Below are positions 1-8,000 of a stretch of 10,249 bases of DNA, in pieces. This DNA is from Alphaproteobacteria bacterium (GTDB lineage Bacteria > Pseudomonadota > Alphaproteobacteria > SMXP01). A program made the translations under genes and the position numbers. How positions within the stretch are numbered: the first letter of the stretch is position 1; every line of letters begins with the position of its first letter. Location of the stretch: NCBI GenBank assembly GCA_028280675.1, contig JANQLI010000128.1:1-10249 (forward strand), in the 5' to 3' direction. The notes below the pieces were generated by a model, which saw only the letters and a list, made by a program, of their open reading frames with translations, searched no databases and had not been told where the DNA came from.

Positions 1-26
1 GAATTGAGGTAAATGGGGAGAGTATT

Positions 27-2258
27 TTGGCGGATTGGCGACATAAACCGGCCTTAAGATGGTCCTATCCCATCCCGTTTATTATTCTGGCACTGCTGAC
101 CTATGCCATGTGGAATCCGGCTTTTCACCTGTTCCAAACCCCTCAGCAGCGCACATTTGACGCCTATCAGACTTTTGCGCCACGCCTGCCGACATCAGCC
201 ACACCGCCTATTGCCGTGATCGATATTGATGACCGCGCCCGCAGCGCCCTCACCCAATGGCCCTGGCCACGCACACGCTATGCAACAATGATCGAAAAGC
301 TACAATCCGCAGGGGCGCGTGTTGTCGTCTTGGATGAAGTGTTTGCGACACGCGACCAGACATCGCCTGACCAAATCCTCGAAACGTGGTGGTCCACTCC
401 GACCGAAGGATTAGATTCCGCCTTAAGCATTTTAAGTGAACTGCCCGACCATGATGCGTTGCTGGCGCAGTCGTTCCGCGCACTCCCTGTGGTCACCAGT
501 TATGAGCTCACCTCGGATTTCAACGACGCAATGCCATGGGTAAAAGCAGATATTGCGATGCCGAGCAGTGCATTAGCCCTGCGACTCTTCAATGGGGCGA
601 CAACAACCATACGCCCGCTGTCTTCCCCAAGCGCAGGCAATGGCAGCCGCAATATAGCGATGGATGGGGATGGACGGGTGCGCGCCCTGCCGCTTCTATC
701 AAAAATGAAGGAGCGCATTTATCCATCAGCCCTCCTTGAAGCGATCCGCTTGAGTCACGGCACAGAGCTTTATGAATTGCTTATGGATAAAAACGCCGAC
801 ACGCCAATCCTCACAGGTGTGAAAGTCGGCGAACAGGTGATCGACCTGACACCTGACGGATCTCTTTATCTCTATCCCACACCACAGCCAAACATTACGC
901 ATTACTCTGCCGCTGATCTTTTGAATGACGCCATTCCTGCAGATGCCCTGCAGGATGCCTTTGTGTTGATTGGCCCGCGCGGACAGGGTTATGCCCCGCT
1001 GATCGCAACAGCCACTTCAGAACTTCCCAACGCCACATGGCTGCAAGCCGAAGCCTTACATCAAATCCTGAATGATCAGTTCCTCACGCGGCCGGTCTGG
1101 GCCCTCTGGGCGGAAATCGGCGCGCTCATTGGCGCCTCCTTAATTGTCATTGCTCTTGCATATTACGCCTCGGGGATATGGGCGGGTTTAATTGCGCTTC
1201 TCGCCATTCCAGGATTGTTTTATGGTGGTTGGTATGCCTTTACGACAGAAGCTTTGCTTCTTGATGCGGGCTCACCCGCCCTCGCACTGATAAGTGTGAC
1301 GCTCACTACCCTCATCGTCACAATGATCCGCACCAGCGCCCAACGTGAATATGTGCGGACAGCATTCGGTCACTACCTTTCTAATAACGCCGTCAACTCC
1401 ATTGCCCAAAACACCGCCTCGGAAGCGTTTTTCAATGCGGAAAAACGTCAAGCAACGGTAATGGTCTGCGGACTGCGGAGTTTTCCCGCCCTCGAAAGAC
1501 GCTATGCCGGCCACGCCGATGAGCTGGGGCATTTGATCAACGAGTTTCTCACCGAAATGACGACGCAAGTGCATCAAACCCAGGGCACCATCAATCGCTA
1601 TATTGGAGATCGTTTCATTGCGACATGGAATGCGCCGTTGACGGACAAACAACATCACCAACACGCCATTGAGTGCGCCTTGCGTATGCTGGAGAGTTTG
1701 GACCGGTTGAACCGCCGTCTTGAAGACCGCGCCCGCGGTCTGGGGATTGATTTTGTCCAAGTGGAAATGGGTGTCGGCATCAGCACCGGCGATTGTATTG
1801 CCGGTCTCATGGGCTCGAAACTGCACGATGAATATAGCGTCATCGGGGAAGCGGTCCGCGATGCCCATCAACTCTATGCGGCTTCGGAAACCTATGGACC
1901 GGCGGTGATCGTCAGCGAAGAGACCTACGGCAAGGTCGATCATATCTTCGCATTGCTTGAAATCGATTTTGTTGAGAATCCGGATAAACCGCATGCACAG
2001 CGGATCTTCGCCCTGATTGGCAATCCCGTGATGAAAGCCAATCCGAAATTCCGCGCTCTTGAGGAGGCGCATCTTGCCTTCTTCACCGCCTTTCAAGCGC
2101 AGAACTGGGAAGAGGCGCTTAACGTGATCAAGCAAGCGCGCGAGCTCAGCGGCGCCGTGCCATCGCTTTATGATCTTTATGCAAAACGCATCTATTACTA
2201 TGTGCAAAATCCGCCCGATGAGAATTGGATTGGCGCACATAATCGGCCTGTCATCTGA
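27..2258 (+). CDS. CHASE2-domain membrane protein with degenerate class III cyclase domain
   Basis: This 743-residue protein has the layout of CHASE2 adenylate cyclases. It has an N-terminal membrane segment (about 13-30), an extracytoplasmic CHASE2 sensor (about 35-340, with IAVIDIDDRA at 62-71 and WPWPR at 78-82), three membrane helices (about 357-378, 383-403, 415-435) and a cytoplasmic class III cyclase domain (about 473-640). The C-terminal tail (about 675-737) resembles tails of this family. The TTG start is chosen because GGGGAG (15-20) lies 6 nt upstream; the nearby ATG at 13 is in another frame that stops early. The fold signature is clear (RYIGD at 524-528, SVIGEAV at 604-610), but key residues differ. 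The first metal-binding Asp position is Gly482, the adenine-specifying Lys is Arg524, the transition-state Asn is Arg611 and the conserved Arg is Gln615. The second metal Asp (Asp528) remains. Family assignment is firm; cAMP synthesis is doubtful. The ligand is unknown. Confidence 0.9.
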   Translation: MADWRHKPALRWSYPIPFIILALLTYAMWNPAFHLFQTPQQRTFDAYQTFAPRLPTSATPPIAVIDIDDRARSALTQWPWPRTRYATMIEKLQSAGARVVVLDEVFATRDQTSPDQILETWWSTPTEGLDSALSILSELPDHDALLAQSFRALPVVTSYELTSDFNDAMPWVKADIAMPSSALALRLFNGATTTIRPLSSPSAGNGSRNIAMDGDGRVRALPLLSKMKERIYPSALLEAIRLSHGTELYELLMDKNADTPILTGVKVGEQVIDLTPDGSLYLYPTPQPNITHYSAADLLNDAIPADALQDAFVLIGPRGQGYAPLIATATSELPNATWLQAEALHQILNDQFLTRPVWALWAEIGALIGASLIVIALAYYASGIWAGLIALLAIPGLFYGGWYAFTTEALLLDAGSPALALISVTLTTLIVTMIRTSAQREYVRTAFGHYLSNNAVNSIAQNTASEAFFNAEKRQATVMVCGLRSFPALERRYAGHADELGHLINEFLTEMTTQVHQTQGTINRYIGDRFIATWNAPLTDKQHHQHAIECALRMLESLDRLNRRLEDRARGLGIDFVQVEMGVGISTGDCIAGLMGSKLHDEYSVIGEAVRDAHQLYAASETYGPAVIVSEETYGKVDHIFALLEIDFVENPDKPHAQRIFALIGNPVMKANPKFRALEEAHLAFFTAFQAQNWEEALNVIKQARELSGAVPSLYDLYAKRIYYYVQNPPDENWIGAHNRPVI

Positions 2259-2272
2259 GCAGACGGCATGCA

Positions 2273-2294
2273 GTTCTCGCATTAAGGCGAGAAC
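2273..2294. terminator. Hairpin between convergent genes, possible bidirectional terminator
   Basis: GTTCTCGC (2273-2280) and GCGAGAAC (2287-2294) form a perfect 8-bp stem with a 6-nt loop. It lies 14 nt after the cyclase-like gene stop and 22 nt beyond the stop of the opposing cytochrome gene. The position suits a shared terminator. No T-run follows on either strand, so a classical intrinsic terminator is not proven. Confidence 0.5.
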
Positions 2295-2316
2295 ATCCCT
2301 GACATCAAAAGATGCC

Positions 2317-2688
2317 TTAGCGTGGCGTGACCAGCCGTGCGTTCTTTAAATAATTGTGCAAATTGGAAATTTCTGAGACGGAAAACATGCCGTCAAATTC
2401 GGGCATATCGCCGCGACCGTGGGTGAGAATTTTTTGAAGCGTTGGCAAATCCGCATCATAAAAAGCGAGACTCATCTGGGCCGTTGACCCTTGCTCAATG
2501 GGTGACTCATGACAATGGGCGCAATATTGCCCATAGGTCTTTTGCCCCTCATGGAAGGCTTCAGACACCACAGTCTGCACCATCCCATTTTGGTTCTGAA
2601 ACGCTGCTTGTTGTAATTGTGGTGTGAAAAAATGAACCGCGACTGCCAGACCGGCACCCAGCATGACAAAGAAGAACAACTGCCTCAT
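2317..2688 (-). CDS. Small c-type cytochrome (class I, monohaem), membrane-anchored or secreted
   Basis: This 123-residue protein has an N-terminal hydrophobic segment (about 4-21) that acts as a signal peptide or uncleaved anchor. A single haem-attachment motif, CAHCH, follows at 56-60 (Cys56, Cys59, His60). Met95 in GDMPEF is the likely distal axial ligand, and the C-terminal helix ISNLHNYLKN (107-116) is typical of class I cytochrome c. The domain should sit in the periplasm and transfer single electrons; its partner cannot be told from the window. The start at 2688 is preferred because AGGGG lies 6 nt upstream on the minus strand and the hydrophobic segment begins right after it. An upstream in-frame start at 2763 would add 25 basic residues before the signal and would place the start inside the upstream dyad. 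The gene is monocistronic here and convergent with the cyclase-like gene. Confidence 0.88.
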   Translation of the reverse strand: MRQLFFFVMLGAGLAVAVHFFTPQLQQAAFQNQNGMVQTVVSEAFHEGQKTYGQYCAHCHESPIEQGSTAQMSLAFYDADLPTLQKILTHGRGDMPEFDGMFSVSEISNLHNYLKNARLVTPR

Positions 2689-2742
2689 TCCAAACCCCTG
2701 ATTTGACCGCCTTTTCAGGCTGTCAGACCCCCACGCCCTCGA

Positions 2743-2777
2743 CCGAAGGTAAATGGTTAACAACCTGTTAACTTCGG
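2743..2777. promoter_or_regulatory. 35-bp imperfect dyad containing a TTAA-N7-TTAAC (CtrA-type) motif
   Basis: Arms CCGAAGGTAAATGGTT (2743-2758) and AACCTGTTAACTTCGG (2762-2777) are complementary at 13 of 16 positions around a 3-nt centre. Inside lies TTAA (2757-2760), seven bases, then TTAAC (2768-2772). This equals the published CtrA consensus TTAA-N7-TTAAC and reads as such on both strands because GTTAAC is self-complementary. It is 69-84 bp upstream of the cytochrome start and over 160 bp upstream of the regulator start, so the cytochrome is the likelier target. A different dimeric regulator, or an RNA hairpin in the cytochrome leader, are alternatives. Confidence 0.45.
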
Positions 2778-2785
2778 CTATCAGA

Positions 2786-2814
2786 ACTATTTGTCAAAGG
2801 CGTGACGTTGTCAA
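2786..2814 (-). promoter_or_regulatory. Candidate cytochrome promoter and tandem TTGTCAA repeat
   Basis: TTGTCAA occurs at 2791-2797 and 2808-2814, exactly 17 bp apart; read on the minus strand each contains the -35 consensus TTGACA. From the distal copy (2814-2809) a 17-bp spacer leads to AATAGT (2791-2786), a 4/6 match to a -10 element. Transcription would begin near 2780, giving a leader of about 90 nt that carries the 2743-2777 dyad. The distal copy also lies in a small palindrome, TGAC-GTT-GTCA (2803-2813). This is a motif-level guess only. Confidence 0.3.
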
Positions 2815-2827
2815 TAACGGGCTGTAA

Positions 2828-2893
2828 AAATCATATGATTTGCTTATTTTGAAAAATTAAAACATTTGATTGAAATTAACAATCATATGTTTT
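2828..2893. promoter_or_regulatory. Operator-like array for the TetR/CecR-like regulator
   Basis: Three related elements share the core AATCATATG. The first is a perfect 14-bp palindrome, AAATCATATGATTT (2828-2841). The second and third, AAAACATTTGATT (2859-2871) and AATCATATGTTTT (2881-2893), are inverted copies of each other with one mismatch over 13 bp and a 9-bp spacer. Element centres are about 31 and 21 bp apart, close to three and two helical turns, so bound dimers would sit on the same DNA face. The third element falls within the spacer of the predicted promoter and the second abuts its -35 box, as expected for autorepression by a TetR-family protein. The identity of the binding protein is inferred from position. 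Confidence 0.55.
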
Positions 2894-2898
2894 ATTCT
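2870..2898 (+). promoter_or_regulatory. Sigma-70-like promoter of the efflux operon
   Basis: TTGAAA (2870-2875, 5/6 to consensus) is followed by a 17-bp spacer and TATTCT (2893-2898, 4/6). Transcription would start near 2905, about 30 nt before the chosen regulator start at 2935. The region is strongly AT-rich compared with its surroundings. The overlap with the inverted repeat at 2859-2893 suits repression by the first gene product. Confidence 0.45.
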
Positions 2899-2934
2899 AC
2901 AGGGGCGTTTTATGATGCGAGGTGTCACAAGACC

Positions 2935-3636
2935 ATGGATACCCCCCTTAACCCACCGCAAAACCGGACTGACGACAGCACGAAAAAGCGCCTCATTGCG
3001 GCGTCTATCCGCCTCTTTGGCCAGCATGGTTTTGAAGGGGTCTCAACCCGCGCCCTGTGCGATGCAGCCAATGCGAATGTCTCGGCCATCAAATACCATT
3101 TCGGCGACAAAGAAGGGCTCTACCGCGCAACGCTTGAACTGATGATCGCAGAAGTGCGCGCTGGGCTCGATCCGGCGCTGCATGCTCTTGAAGCGGGTAT
3201 CGAAGCTGCGGAAGGCGATCCATCCATGTTGAAGCGGATCACTGAGCAATTTATCGCCAAACTCACACAGACCCTTCTTGCGGACCCGCAAATGGAAGCC
3301 CGCTTCACGCTATTTGTCCGCGAGCACGCCACGCCCTCACATTTCTTCCCGCTCTTCTATGAAGGCCTGCCGAAACGGCTTCACAAATCCATCGCCAAAC
3401 TCATTGGCGCGATTACTGGTGAAGACCCGGAATCCGAGCGCGTTATCATCCGCACACATATTATTGCCGGGCAAATGATGGTGTTTCTCTTCGGCCGCTT
3501 GGTCCTTCTGCGGCGTTTGAACGTGACCGCGTTATCCCCGGATATGCAGACCATGATATCTGATGAAATCATCCAGAATATTCTGCGGTCCCTCTTTACC
3601 CAGCCCCTTTCCGCAACAGGAGGCCATGGCATATGA
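2935..3636 (+). CDS. TetR-family transcriptional regulator, CecR (DUF1956)-like
   Basis: This 233-residue regulator has a TetR_N DNA-binding domain (about 16-62, helix-turn-helix around 37-57 ending in KYHFGDKEGLY at 53-63) and an effector/dimer domain (about 75-222). The C-terminal part, with FVREH at 127-131, the region LHKSIAKLIGAITG (149-162) and RTHIIAGQMM (173-182), resembles E. coli CecR (YbiH), which also controls drug-export genes. It probably represses this efflux operon and itself until a ligand binds. The start at 2935 is chosen because the predicted promoter ends at 2898 and upstream in-frame starts (TTG 2866, ATG 2887) lie inside the operator/promoter and lack a ribosome site. 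GAGG sits at 2919-2922, a rather long 12 nt away. The length fits CecR proteins. The stop overlaps the next gene's start (ATGA). The effector is unknown. Confidence 0.88.
   Translation: MDTPLNPPQNRTDDSTKKRLIAASIRLFGQHGFEGVSTRALCDAANANVSAIKYHFGDKEGLYRATLELMIAEVRAGLDPALHALEAGIEAAEGDPSMLKRITEQFIAKLTQTLLADPQMEARFTLFVREHATPSHFFPLFYEGLPKRLHKSIAKLIGAITGEDPESERVIIRTHIIAGQMMVFLFGRLVLLRRLNVTALSPDMQTMISDEIIQNILRSLFTQPLSATGGHGI
3618..3632 (+). promoter_or_regulatory. Strong ribosome binding site of the membrane fusion protein gene
   Basis: AGGAGG at 3618-3623 lies inside the end of the regulator gene, 9 nt before the ATG at 3633. It supports that start. The fusion protein can therefore be initiated strongly on its own, in addition to coupling through the ATGA overlap. 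Confidence 0.7.
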
Positions 3637-5045
3637 TCGATACACTTCAGGCCCTTCTGATGAAAAACATCCGCAAGCATCCACGACTTTTTGCCCTCGT
3701 TGGCCCCCTCGCCATCGTCATCATCGTGATCACACTGCTCTCTGTCGCAACAAGTCCGCCACAACAGGTGGCCTCACGAGAAAGCCAAACCACCGTCCGT
3801 TACGTAACAGCCGAACGCACTGACGTGATCCCGCGTGCTATCGGCTATGGTTTCGTCAAGCCTGAAAAAGTATGGAACGGTATTATGCAGGTGGCCGGTG
3901 AAGTGGTGTATCGCAACCCTGATCTCCATGTCGGATCAATTTTACCGGCTGGCACCGAGTTGATCCGTATTGATCCTACAGATTACACCCTCAGTATTAC
4001 ACGCCTGGAAGCGAATGTTGCGGCCACTGAAGCGCGCCTTGCGGAGCTGAATGCGAAAGAAGACAATATCAAAGCCTCCCTTGCCATCGAAGAACGGGCG
4101 CTTGAGCTGAAACAAAACGATTTGGAACGGAAAAAATCACTCTTCAAGCGCGGCAATATTTCCCAAGCCGCAGTTGACCAAGAAGAGCGCGCCCTTCTGA
4201 ACCAATCACAAAGTGTGCAATCACAGCGCAATCAGCTCAATCTGATGCCGACGCAACGCAAAGCCATGGACGCGGAATTGGCGCTGGCAAATGCACAATT
4301 AAACCAAGCCCGTATTGATTTGGAACGCACCTCCCTCAAGCTGCCATTCGATGCGCGGATCGCCGCTGTCAATATTGAAGAAACCCAGGTGGTCTCCGTT
4401 GGACAAGTTGCGATTATCGCCGATAGCCTTGCCCGCGCCGAAGTGGATGCCCAGATCCCGCTTGATAAGTTTGTTGAGATCCTTCCCGCTGAAAATGACA
4501 ATGGCATATCCATGGATGCTCTTTTTTCACAAGGCGATGGCACCACGCCTGCGGTCATGGATGCAGGCCTGCATGCGATCATTCACCTGAAGACAGGAAA
4601 TTTCGCAGCGGAATGGCCCGCCAAGGTTTTGCGGCTCACCGATCAAGTTGACCCACAAACACGTACGGTTGGCGTCGTGGTAGGTGTTGATGATCCCTAT
4701 GCAATAAGCGCAGGCCCCCGCAAACCCCCACTTGCGAAAAACATGTATGTCGAGGTGGAGCTGCGCGGGAAGCCACGTAAAAATGTTCTTCTCGTGCCGC
4801 GGGCCGCTATTCATGAAAAGCGACTCTATGTGATCAAAGATAACCGCCTTGACATACGCGATGCCGATATTGCCTTTATCCAAGGGAATATCGCCGTCCT
4901 GAATGGCGGGCTCGAACCAGGCGAGCAAGTTGTTGTGTCCGATCTCATACCAGCCATTCCGGGTATGCTGTTGAACCCGTTATTGGATGAAGATGCGAGC
5001 GCAGTGATGAAATCCCGCGCACTGGGTGAGGCCTCCGCATCATGA
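3633..5045 (+). CDS. RND efflux periplasmic adaptor (HlyD/AcrA-type membrane fusion protein)
   Basis: This 470-residue protein links an inner-membrane RND pump to an outer-membrane channel. It has one N-terminal membrane anchor (about 20-38) without a lipobox Cys, then a first lipoyl half-motif (about 80-118). A long alpha-helical coiled-coil hairpin (about 122-232, rich in Glu, Gln, Leu and Arg) follows. The second lipoyl half begins with DLERTSLKLPFDARI (229-243), the classic pattern where the hairpin returns. Beta-barrel and membrane-proximal domains follow (about 265-450, with LTDQVDPQTRTVGVVV at 335-350). A stretch at about 286-312 (NDNGISMDALFSQGDG and onward) looks like a small insertion in the barrel domain. 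At 470 residues it is longer than AcrA (about 400), mainly because of the anchor and this insertion. It overlaps the regulator upstream and the pump downstream by 4 nt each (ATGA), which implies translational coupling and fixed stoichiometry. Confidence 0.93.
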   Translation: MIDTLQALLMKNIRKHPRLFALVGPLAIVIIVITLLSVATSPPQQVASRESQTTVRYVTAERTDVIPRAIGYGFVKPEKVWNGIMQVAGEVVYRNPDLHVGSILPAGTELIRIDPTDYTLSITRLEANVAATEARLAELNAKEDNIKASLAIEERALELKQNDLERKKSLFKRGNISQAAVDQEERALLNQSQSVQSQRNQLNLMPTQRKAMDAELALANAQLNQARIDLERTSLKLPFDARIAAVNIEETQVVSVGQVAIIADSLARAEVDAQIPLDKFVEILPAENDNGISMDALFSQGDGTTPAVMDAGLHAIIHLKTGNFAAEWPAKVLRLTDQVDPQTRTVGVVVGVDDPYAISAGPRKPPLAKNMYVEVELRGKPRKNVLLVPRAAIHEKRLYVIKDNRLDIRDADIAFIQGNIAVLNGGLEPGEQVVVSDLIPAIPGMLLNPLLDEDASAVMKSRALGEASAS

Positions 5046-8000
5046 CCCGTTTTCTGACTTCACACCCGACAGCAGCGAACCTGCTCATGTTGGTCTTCTT
5101 GAGCCTTGGCTTAACAGCCTTGCCCAGTTTGCAGCGCGCATCCTTCCCCGACATGCCCATCGTGAAGGTGGAGGTCAGCATCGCCTATCCCGGCGCCAGC
5201 ACACAGGAAGTCGAAGAAGCCATCTGTGAAAAAATGGAAGAGGCGGCCGAAACCGTCACAGACACCATTAAGGTCTCTTGCGTCGCCCGTGAAGGTTTCT
5301 CACAAACCATTTATGAAATGCGTCAAGAGAGCGACTTGGATCGTTTCTTCAACGACATCCGCACGGAAATCGAAGCCATTGATGATTTCCCCGAACAAAT
5401 CGAAGAACCCGTCATGAAACGCATCGGAATTACCATTCCGGTCACATCCGTTGCGATTTATGGTCCGATTTCTCAACCGGATTTGAAAGTCTACGCCGAG
5501 CAAATCAAAACCCGTATGCAAGCGCTGCCCGGCGTCACGCAAGTCGAAATCGCCGGGTTTGCAGACCGGCAAATTCGAATCGAAATCGGCGCCACCACAT
5601 TACGCCAGTTTGGCTTAAGCACCGCAGATATTGCCAATCGCATTGCCCGGCAAAGCATTGAGATGCCGTCTGGGACAATCGAGACAACAGACGCCGACAT
5701 CCTGATCAAGTTTAATGATGAGCGCCGCAATACACGTGAGTTTGAAAACCTCATTGTCGTCAGCTCTCTGACCGGTGCAGAGATACGCTTAGGCGACATT
5801 GCGAAGATTGAGGATACATTCGAGCTCGAAGAAGAAAAAATTATCTTCAACGGATACCCAGCCGCCCTTCTCACCATTTTCCGCACCCAAGCGGATGATA
5901 CATTAAACGTGATTGATACGGTGACCGCCTTTGTCAATGCGGAACAGGAACGTGCGCCTGAAAACGCCTCTATTGAGCTGACGCAAGATCAATCGTCACT
6001 GGTACGTGATCGCTTAAATCTTCTGGTGAAAAATGGCGGCTTTGGGTTGATCCTGGTGCTCATTACGCTGTGGATCTTTTTTGGCATCCGTTACTCTTTC
6101 TGGGTGGCCATGGGATTGCCGGTCTCTTTTGGCGGATCGCTGTTTTTGATGACGCTGTTTGGCGTGACGCTCAACCTCATCTCCATGGTGGGACTGTTGA
6201 TTGCCGTCGGTGTGCTGATGGATGATGGCATTGTGATCGCCGAAAATATTGCAGCGCATTGGGCCCGCGGGAAAAAGCCCCTTGATGCGGCGGTGGATGG
6301 CGCCCGTGAGGTGATGCCGAGCGTCTTCTCATCTTTTGCCACGACAATCATGATCTTTGGTCCGCTCATGTTTATCACCGGCGACCTTGGGGCCATTCTC
6401 AAAGCCCTGCCCATTGTGCTTGTGATGACCGTCTCGGTGAGTTTGATTGAAGCTTTCATCATCCTGCCAAGTCACCTCAACCACTCTCTCAGTAACGCCG
6501 ATAAAGTTTCAAAATTACAAAGGGCACTGAACGCTATTGGCCGCACGCTTGTTGCATGGCTTGGTCAGCCTCTCTTGGGATGGCTTCCTGAGGCACGGCG
6601 CGCGCAATGCTTAAGCTTTTTGCAAGCCTGCCAAAATATGCGGCCCACATTCCGCACTTGGTTCGAGGCAAAGCGCGATGAGGTGATGATGCCGCTTGTC
6701 GAACGTGCAATCCAATGGCGCTATTTGACGCTTGGCAGTGTGCTGGCCTTCTTGGTGTTTTCCCTTAGCATACTCGGGTTGGGCATTCTGAAATTCGAAG
6801 CCTTTCCGGACCTTGATGGCGATACGGTTGCTGCGCGCATTCTGCTGCCGCAAGGCACCCCCTTAGAGCGCACAGAAAATATTGTGAACCAAGTCATTGA
6901 AGCGGCAACGCCAATTGATGTGCGGGAAACACCACATCAACCAGGTGGTCAAAAACTGATTCAAGGCATTATGATTCGCTACAACCAAAACACGATGGCG
7001 AGTGAAGTCGGCCCGCATGTGGCCACTGTGTCAATTGATCTCTTATCGGCAGAAGAGCGCACCGTAACACTTGATGACTTTCGCAATGAATGGCGCAGCA
7101 ATATGGCGGATATTCCCGATGTGCTGAATATCAGTTTCGGCGATTTTGAAATTGGCCCTGAAGGCCTTGCCATTGATATGGAGTTGAGCGGCACCGACCT
7201 AGCGGAGCTGCAAGCCGCCTCTCTGGAACTGCAAAATTGGGTCGCCTCTTATGCCGGCGCAGAGGATGTGATGTCCGATATGCGTCCGGGCAAACCGGAA
7301 ATGGAAATACGATTGCGCGAAGGGGCCCTGGCTCTGGGGCTGGATTCCCGCATGATCGCCAATCAATTACGCGCCGCCTTTTACGGCACGACAGCCTCAG
7401 AAATTCAGGTCGGGTCAGAATCCTTTGAGATTGATGTGCGCCTCAGCCCCGAAGACCGCAATTCGTTTGATGACTTGGAATATTTTACCATCACCACACC
7501 CACCGGCGCGCAAGTGCCACTTGGCACGGTCGCCATCCTGGAAGAAAACCGTGGTTTTGCACGCATACGGAGGGTCAATGGCTTACGCACGGTCACCATC
7601 AAAGGCAGTGTTGATCAGTCCATCGGCAATTCATCTGAGATTGTCAATGACACGATCAATCGCTTTATCCCTGAGCTTCTGGAACGCTATCCGACAGTTC
7701 AATTTCAAGTGGAAGGTCAAACCGCTGAGGCCGCAGAAACCGGCAGTTCGATCCTGCGTGGCTTCAGCCTGGGTCTCTTCGGCGTGTTTATTCTCCTGAG
7801 CATTCAATTCCGGTCCTATGTTGAACCTCTCATTGTCATGATGATCATTCCCACGGCGCTGATTGGCGTCGTATGGGGGCATCTCTTGCTCGGGCTGAAT
7901 CTGTCTATGCCGTCTATTATCGGGTTCGTGAGTTTGGGCGGGATTGTTGTCAACAACTCGATTCTGATGGTGACCTTTATCAAAATCAAAGGGCGCGAAG

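Noticed and set aside
1..12. Possible tail of an upstream gene ending in TAA at 10-12
   Set aside because: Only three codons would be visible, which cannot be distinguished from chance.
421..436. TTAA-GCATT-TTAA resembling a CtrA site
   Set aside because: The spacer is 5 rather than 7 bp and it lies inside the CHASE2 coding region.
1272..2282. Long antisense open frame (336 codons) opposite the cyclase domain
   Set aside because: It lies wholly opposite a well-supported cyclase-fold coding region, has no recognisable motif or ribosome site, and its His/Arg/Ile-rich composition is what the complement of a coding frame gives.
2689..2763. Upstream start (2763) for the cytochrome gene
   Set aside because: It adds a basic 25-residue leader before the signal segment and starts within the dyad; ATG 2688 has AGGGG at proper spacing.
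2866..2934. Upstream TTG (2866) or ATG (2887) starts for the TetR-family gene
   Set aside because: Both lie inside the operator/promoter elements, have no ribosome site, and the added residues are not part of the TetR fold.
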